Source of the DNA: Flavobacterium sp. SLB02
Lineage (GTDB): Bacteria; Bacteroidota; Bacteroidia; Flavobacteriales; Flavobacteriaceae
Direction: 5' to 3'
DNA length: 64,000 bases
Assembly: GCF_009664855.1 (NCBI RefSeq)
Contig: NZ_CP045928.1
Coordinates: 5,356,119 to 5,420,118, forward strand
The translations under genes were made by a program, and so were the position numbers. Under the pieces are notes generated by a model. It was not told where the DNA came from. It was given only the letters and a program-made list of their open reading frames with translations, and ran no database searches. Shown one piece after another: positions 59,466-64,000 of the stretch. The stretch's first letter is position 1. The number at the start of each line of letters is the position of its first letter.

Positions 59466-61523
59466 TTAATTTATAGTTTCACCATTCGGAGCATCAGTAT
59501 CAGGATTTACGAAAACCAGTTTACCTTCAGTATTTGTTGTCATTAAAATCATACCCTGACTTTCAACTCCGCGTAAGGCTCTTGGCGCCAAGTTCGCTAA
59601 AACCGTAACGCGTTTACCAATGATTTCTTCTGGCGAAAAGCTTTCGGCAATTCCAGAAACTATCGTGCGAACATCAATTCCGGTATCGATTTTTAGCACC
59701 AAAAGTTTGTTTGCTTTTGGCATTTTTTCGGCTTCGATGATCGTTCCTACACGTAAATCCATTTTGGCGAAATCCTCATATTGAATTAAATCTTTTTGAG
59801 GTTCAGCTTTTTTGTTTTCGGCGATATTAGCTGTTTTTGTAGCTTCCAATTTATCTATTTGTTTTTGTATTTCTTCGTCTTCGATTTTTGCGAATAATAA
59901 TTCGGCTTCACCAATTTGGTGACCTTCCGGAATCAATTCTGAATTTTTAGTAACATCATTCCAGTTCAATTTGCCTTCGTTTTTCAGGATTCTTGACAAT
60001 TTAGCCGCAGTAAAAGGTAAAAAAGGTTCAGCCAAAATGCTCAACGCAGCAGCAATTTGCAGCGCCACATACATTTGAGTTTTTACACGCTCCGGATTGT
60101 CTTTCATTACTTTCCAAGGCTCTTCATCGGCAAGATATTTATTTCCTAAACGAGCCACATTCATCAATTCACCCAAAGCTTCACGGAATCTGTAACGCTC
60201 TACCGAACTTGAAATCACGGCTGGATACGCTTTTAATTCTGCTAAAGTGTTTTCGTCAACTTCAGATAATTCATTTGGAGTTGGGATAAATCCGTCGTAA
60301 TATTTGTTCGTTAGAACCACCACACGATTAATGAAATTTCCAAAAATGGCAACCAATTCATTGTTATTTCTTGCCTGAAAATCTTTCCAGGTAAAATCAT
60401 TATCCTTAGTTTCTGGAGCGTTTGAGGTTAATGCATAACGTAAAACGTCTTGTTTCTCCGGAAATTCTTCCAGATATTCGTGCAACCAAACTGCCCAGTT
60501 TTTAGAAGTCGAAAGTTTATTTCCTTCCAGATTCAAAAACTCATTTGCAGGAACATTGTCCGGCAAAATATAGCTTCCTTCGGCTTTAAGCATCGCAGGG
60601 AAAATGATACAGTGAAAAACAATATTGTCTTTCCCAATAAAATGAACCAGTTTTGTGTCTTCATCTTTCCAGTATGGTTCCCAGTCTTTTCCTTCGCGCA
60701 GCGCCCATTCTTTAGTCGATGAAATGTAACCGATAGGTGCATCAAACCAAACGTATAATTTCTTTCCTTCAGCACCTTCAACCGGAACATCAATTCCCCA
60801 ATCAAGGTCACGCGTAACGGCACGAGGTTCCAATCCGCCATCTACCCAAGATTTTACTTGTCCGTAAACATTAGGTTTCCAGTCGTTTTTATGTCCAACA
60901 AGAATCCATTCAGTAAGGAATTCAGTATATCTGTCAAGAGGTAAAAACCAGTGTTTAGTCGATTTCAATATCGGAGTTTCTCCCGTAATTGTCGATTTTG
61001 GGTTTATTAAATCTGTAGCATTCAAAGTTGATCCACAATTTTCGCACTGATCTCCGTAAGCTCCGTCATTGCCACATTTAGGGCAAGTTCCCACTACAAA
61101 ACGGTCTGCGAGAAACTGATCTGCTTTTGCATCATACAATTGCTCTGTTGTTTCTTCAATAAAATCGCCTTTATCATACAATGTTCTAAAGAATTCCTGA
61201 GCCGTATCGTGATGAATCTTAGCCGAAGTACGGGAATAATTATCAAACGAAATTCCGAAATCATTAAATGATTTTCTAATAATTCCGTCATATTTATCAA
61301 TAACTTCTTGTGGTGTAATTCCTTCTTTTTTGGCTTTCATCGAAATTGCAACGCCATGTTCATCACTTCCGCAAATAAACGCAACGTCTTTTCCTTGCAA
61401 ACGTAAATATCTCGAATAAATATCTGCAGGCACGTAAACCCCTGCCAAATGCCCAATATGTATAGGTCCGTTGGTGTAAGGCAATGCCGCCGTAATAGTA
61501 TATCTCTTTGGATTCTGTATCAT
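59466..61523 (-). CDS. metG: Methionine--tRNA ligase
   Basis: A 685-aa class I synthetase charging tRNA-Met. HIGH at residues 22-25 (GPIHIGHLAG), a zinc knuckle pair CPKC and CENC, and the KMSKS loop as NKLSTSKNWA. A Trbp111-like tRNA-binding domain occupies the C-terminus (from about 575: YEDFAKMDLRVGTIIEAEKM, KRVTVLANLAPRAL). Length matches two-domain bacterial MetG. A TATTTTTG -7-type box lies on the minus strand just upstream. Confidence 0.96.
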   Translation of the reverse strand: MIQNPKRYTITAALPYTNGPIHIGHLAGVYVPADIYSRYLRLQGKDVAFICGSDEHGVAISMKAKKEGITPQEVIDKYDGIIRKSFNDFGISFDNYSRTSAKIHHDTAQEFFRTLYDKGDFIEETTEQLYDAKADQFLADRFVVGTCPKCGNDGAYGDQCENCGSTLNATDLINPKSTITGETPILKSTKHWFLPLDRYTEFLTEWILVGHKNDWKPNVYGQVKSWVDGGLEPRAVTRDLDWGIDVPVEGAEGKKLYVWFDAPIGYISSTKEWALREGKDWEPYWKDEDTKLVHFIGKDNIVFHCIIFPAMLKAEGSYILPDNVPANEFLNLEGNKLSTSKNWAVWLHEYLEEFPEKQDVLRYALTSNAPETKDNDFTWKDFQARNNNELVAIFGNFINRVVVLTNKYYDGFIPTPNELSEVDENTLAELKAYPAVISSSVERYRFREALGELMNVARLGNKYLADEEPWKVMKDNPERVKTQMYVALQIAAALSILAEPFLPFTAAKLSRILKNEGKLNWNDVTKNSELIPEGHQIGEAELLFAKIEDEEIQKQIDKLEATKTANIAENKKAEPQKDLIQYEDFAKMDLRVGTIIEAEKMPKANKLLVLKIDTGIDVRTIVSGIAESFSPEEIIGKRVTVLANLAPRALRGVESQGMILMTTNTEGKLVFVNPDTDAPNGETIN

Positions 61524-61621
61524 AACTCAATTTTATTGAGTGCAAAAATAAGCAATAGAATTGAGATTTTGTTATTCCGCGGAGATTCGCACGCAATTTC
61601 GCAGAGTTGAACTAAGAAAAA

Positions 61622-61973
61622 ACACAGAGATTCGCAAAGTTTTTTTAATCTCGCAAAGTCGCAGAGGCGCAAAGTTTTATTCGCTATTGCTATGCTTATT
61701 GTAGACTGGACTGAAGTCCAGCCCTACAAAATAAATCGTTCCCCTGGAACTTTTTCGGGAGAGCCTTCGGCTCAGAACAGATTTTAATCCATTCAAAATG
61801 AATGTACATATAAAACCTTTGCGCCTTTGCGAGATTATTTCAGCCAAATCCATAAAAATCTTTGCGGCGCTTCGACTTCGCTCAGCCTGACAGGTGCATT
61901 AAAACCTTTGCGACTTAGTGCCTTTGCGTGATTATTTCAAACCAATAAATAAAACCTCTGCGAATCTCTGTGG
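61622..61973. repeat. Large composite of CGCAAAG arms and small hairpins (about 350 bp)
   Basis: Outer words ACAGAGATTCGCAAAG (61622 on) and CTCTGCGAATCTCTGT (to about 61973) face each other; inner arms AATCTCGCAAAG...GCGCAAAG (61647-61680) and CCTTTGCGCCTTTGCGAGATT (to 61836) do likewise. Inside lie CTGGACT-GA-AGTCCAG (61706-61721) and GAGCC-TTC-GGCTC (61761-61773), and nearby GCGCTTCGACTTCGCTCAGC (61867 on). The 549-base gap 61524-62072 has no supported gene. Confidence 0.7.
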
Positions 61974-62072
61974 TAAAACGCATAAAATAGAACCAATTTA
62001 AACTAGCTCCCTAATTAAAATCTTAAAAATTTATTTCGCAATCTTTGCCCTGAAAAAAAACAAAAACAAGTT

Positions 62073-62300
62073 ATGAGCAAGACAAAATTAATCATCAATA
62101 AAAACGGATCTATCAAAATCGAAGGTGATTTCGAAATCATGGATTCTGAAGGAACAGTTTACGGACTACAAGGAAGAGCTGCATTAGGACTTTGCCGTTG
62201 CGGATTATCTGCAAACAAACCTTTTTGCGATGGAGGGCACCGTAATAATTTCGAACACGATTCTATCGCATTCGATTTACCACCAATGAAAACAAACTAA
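62073..62300 (+). CDS. CDGSH iron-sulfur domain protein
   Basis: A 75-aa protein with CRCGLSANKPFCDGGH, the three-Cys one-His ligand set of a [2Fe-2S] CDGSH cluster. The N-terminal strands (LIINKNGSIKIEGDFEIMD) cover the cluster fold. No membrane anchor, unlike mitoNEET. May pass electrons or clusters. Monocistronic, with a terminator. Confidence 0.92.
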   Translation: MSKTKLIINKNGSIKIEGDFEIMDSEGTVYGLQGRAALGLCRCGLSANKPFCDGGHRNNFEHDSIAFDLPPMKTN

Positions 62301-62322
62301 GAAAATATTCTGGTTAAGATAT

Positions 62323-62348
62323 AAAGCTGCATTTTTTGATGCAGCTTT
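62323..62348. terminator. Terminator between the CDGSH and SMI1 genes
   Basis: AAAGCTGCAT (62323-62332), loop of six, ATGCAGCTTT (62339-62348) and a T-run. Works for both convergent genes. Confidence 0.88.
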
Positions 62349-62350
62349 TT

Positions 62351-62845
62351 TTATGATTCATGTTCTTCAATTATAAACTGAAGAACATTTTCAAAATAGT
62401 CTTTTAGATTTTTATAAGGATGTTCACCTGGATGCCAATTTGCAAACTTCCAATATTTCCATTCTTCGTCTTTTGTTTTCGGAGGAAGTAGTAAGAAATA
62501 TTGTTCTTGGGATATTCCTGCAATTAGAATAGAATTATCTAATTCGGGTAGATACGCATAAGCTTCAATTACAAAATCATCAATATTTTTTAAGAAGTCA
62601 ATGTTTTCTATATTTTCAAAACTTGGTTCAATATCATTTGGTGCTGAAAAACCATTAGTTATTCGAATGAATTCGATATAATTTTCTGGTAGTTTTATGC
62701 CAAGTTTGTTTTCTGCATCATTTATCTGTTTTTCGGTAGCGGGAATAGTTCCGAGCCAATTGTTTTCAATTTGTTCAGATGTAAAATTGAAATCTTCGTA
62801 TTTAATTGCCTTTTCCGAAATACTAATTAGTAAATTTTTTTTCAT
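62351..62845 (-). CDS. SMI1/KNR4-family protein
   Basis: A 164-aa protein: LGTIPATEKQINDAENKLGI-type helix then LPENYIEFIRITNGFSAP, the signature of SMI1/KNR4 (SUKH) proteins. In bacteria many SUKH proteins are immunity proteins against polymorphic toxins, but no toxin gene is next to it. It starts 4 bases after the PhzF gene ends. An orphan immunity or a housekeeping role are both possible. Confidence 0.85.
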   Translation of the reverse strand: MKKNLLISISEKAIKYEDFNFTSEQIENNWLGTIPATEKQINDAENKLGIKLPENYIEFIRITNGFSAPNDIEPSFENIENIDFLKNIDDFVIEAYAYLPELDNSILIAGISQEQYFLLLPPKTKDEEWKYWKFANWHPGEHPYKNLKDYFENVLQFIIEEHES

Positions 62846-62849
62846 CGTT

Positions 62850-63752
62850 CTATATGTGAATTTCCCCTCGCATGGTTATAACCGCAGAACCACCCACCAA
62901 AATATCATTTTCTCTGGCCATGACTTCAATCAGTGAAGGCTGATTTAGTTTTACACCTTGCAGGATTTTATATTCGGTATTGGGTTTTGTGTATTTGGTT
63001 TTGGTCAAAAAGCCAATTAAAGGCCCCGCTGCTGTTCCTGTAGCGGCATCTTCGTCAATCCCAATTAAAGGATTAAAGAATCTGGCTTCGACTATATTTT
63101 CATGTTTAGCATCGAAAATGGTATAACAATAAAAACCTTCAAATCCGTATTCTTTAGAGATTTCGATTAAGCGTTTATTATCCGGAATGCAATCGTGCAA
63201 AAAACGTCTGTTTTTTATAGGAACCATTATATGCGCTACTTCGGTTTGAACAATTGTTGGAAGAAGATCACCAACCGTTAAATCATCAATGGCCAAACCA
63301 AGTGCTTTTGCTATTAACGAAGCCGGAACTTCCTGTAATGCTACAGCCGGTTTTTGATGCATTTGAACCACAGGATATTCGGTAACGGGATCAAAACTTG
63401 TTGTAAGAGGTATAGGATTGTCTTTCATGATGACAAAACGATTGGTTTCATTTTGTTCATGAAATATGGATATTTTTTTGAATAATGCCGCGCAAACTGC
63501 ACCTAATAAATTATGTCCGGCGCCATCTACTTCAAAACCTGTTGGCGTAAAAGAACGAACATTAAGCGCTTTTTGTGCCGAAGAATAATAAACAAACGAA
63601 GTTTCAGAATAGCCAAATTCCTTTGCGATATTATGATAGGTTTCTAACTCCAGATTACCATCGGTAAAAACAACAGACAACGGATTTCCCTTGTAACTTT
63701 TATTAGAGAATACATCCAGGACGTAGTATTCTAATGCGCTTCTATCTTTCAT
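62850..63752 (-). CDS. PhzF-family isomerase-like protein
   Basis: A 300-aa protein with the diaminopimelate-epimerase-like PhzF fold: LDVFSNKSYKGNPLSVVF, EFGYSETSFVYY (the catalytic Glu), GHNLLGAV and DEDAATGTAAGPL. The phenazine pathway genes phzA-G are not here, and most PhzF relatives have unknown substrates. It precedes the SMI1 gene, probably in one transcript. Confidence 0.9.
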   Translation of the reverse strand: MKDRSALEYYVLDVFSNKSYKGNPLSVVFTDGNLELETYHNIAKEFGYSETSFVYYSSAQKALNVRSFTPTGFEVDGAGHNLLGAVCAALFKKISIFHEQNETNRFVIMKDNPIPLTTSFDPVTEYPVVQMHQKPAVALQEVPASLIAKALGLAIDDLTVGDLLPTIVQTEVAHIMVPIKNRRFLHDCIPDNKRLIEISKEYGFEGFYCYTIFDAKHENIVEARFFNPLIGIDEDAATGTAAGPLIGFLTKTKYTKPNTEYKILQGVKLNQPSLIEVMARENDILVGGSAVITMRGEIHI

Positions 63753-63835
63753 TATTATAGTTTGTTAGTTGAGTTTTTGATAGAATAAAGTTACTGATTG
63801 TCATTTGATCTAAGTTACAATCATTCCATTTTCTT

Positions 63836-64000
63836 TTACAACATTCGTTTTTGTTCAAAGCTAAAGCGTATTGCCTTTTCAAGTCTTGCAAGTTTTGTTT
63901 TTTCTTGTTTGGCGCTCATAATTATGTGAATTATTACCTTTTTGTACGATGGTGCCTGATTGTTGAAATATTCCCAGGCTATTGCATTGGCTTTAAAATG
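63836..64000 (-). CDS. YdeI/OmpD-associated family protein, C-terminal part (cut by window edge)
   Basis: 54 codons in frame from the right edge to a stop at 63836-63838. The peptide includes WEYFNNQAPSYKKVIIHIIM followed by SAKQEKTKLARLEKAI, the conserved C-terminal block of YdeI-type proteins (bacteriocin-protection or OmpD-associated). The N-terminal part lies outside the window. Confidence 0.8.
   Translation of the reverse strand, partial: HFKANAIAWEYFNNQAPSYKKVIIHIIMSAKQEKTKLARLEKAIRFSFEQKRML

Noticed and set aside
62850..63752. Phenazine biosynthesis cluster
   Set aside because: Only a lone PhzF relative is present, without phzA-E or phzG.

Overview
The window looks like a chromosomal segment of a flavobacterium (Bacteroidota, very probably genus Flavobacterium). 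The evidence is the low G+C content, TAnnTTTG-type -7 promoter boxes, no obvious Shine-Dalgarno sequences, TonB-dependent receptors with carboxypeptidase-like N-domains, a lycopene cyclase, the gliding lipoprotein GldH, and a RicT-type PSP1 protein next to gldH and a PBP1A. It carries about 55 protein genes and no rRNA, tRNA or CRISPR array that I can see. Almost all of it reads as ordinary core and near-core chromosome. The unusual material is mostly between the genes.

Layout. 1-4 kb: manganese and metal homeostasis, with mntR (cut by the window edge), mntH fused to a universal stress domain, a Fur-family regulator, and a divergent merC-like gene followed by a thioredoxin-reductase-like flavoprotein. 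4.5-9.4 kb: TonB receptor, thioredoxin-like lipid-free exported protein, lycopene cyclase and bacilliredoxin. 9.5-13 kb: two unrelated tRNA U34 hydroxylation enzymes, TrhO and TrhP, that share a C-terminal domain, with a ferredoxin translationally coupled to trhP. Between them sits a frameshifted REP-associated transposase (RAYT) next to a two-hairpin REP-like element. 13-17.4 kb: a same-strand block of two lipoproteins and two ankyrin-repeat proteins of unknown role. 17.6-21.7 kb: ricT-gldH-PBP1A. 22-24.6 kb: scoA and scoB separated by a class A beta-lactamase. 24.7-35 kb: a second TonB receptor, an exported SAM hydrolase, a beta-barrel protein, a phosphoesterase, DNA polymerase IV, a LOV-like PAS protein, fumarase and two unknown proteins. 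35-40.3 kb: a Gate-domain membrane protein and a DNA-repair-like trio (AlkZ-like, DEDD exonuclease, Ogt). 40.5-47.6 kb: GNAT, MetR-like regulator, rhodanese, TPR protein, M28 peptidase, zinc ribbon, GNAT-nitrilase fusion. 47.7-64 kb: ssb, ferritin, two paralogous exported proteins, OmpA, CAT, HAD, DMT exporter, flotillin/NfeD pair, metG, CDGSH, SMI1, PhzF and a partial YdeI.

Intergenic structure is the most striking theme. Many gaps hold inverted repeats: either long arms made of CGCAAAG, GCCACAGATT or GCCACGAATT words, sometimes bracketing a terminator between convergent genes, or pairs of small hairpins in head-to-head orientation with a conserved flank and a variable stem. The second type resembles REP/BIME elements. 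One pair lies directly downstream of the RAYT gene, which makes a REP-RAYT pairing the best candidate for a little-described system here. All family calls come from reading motifs; no database search was possible.
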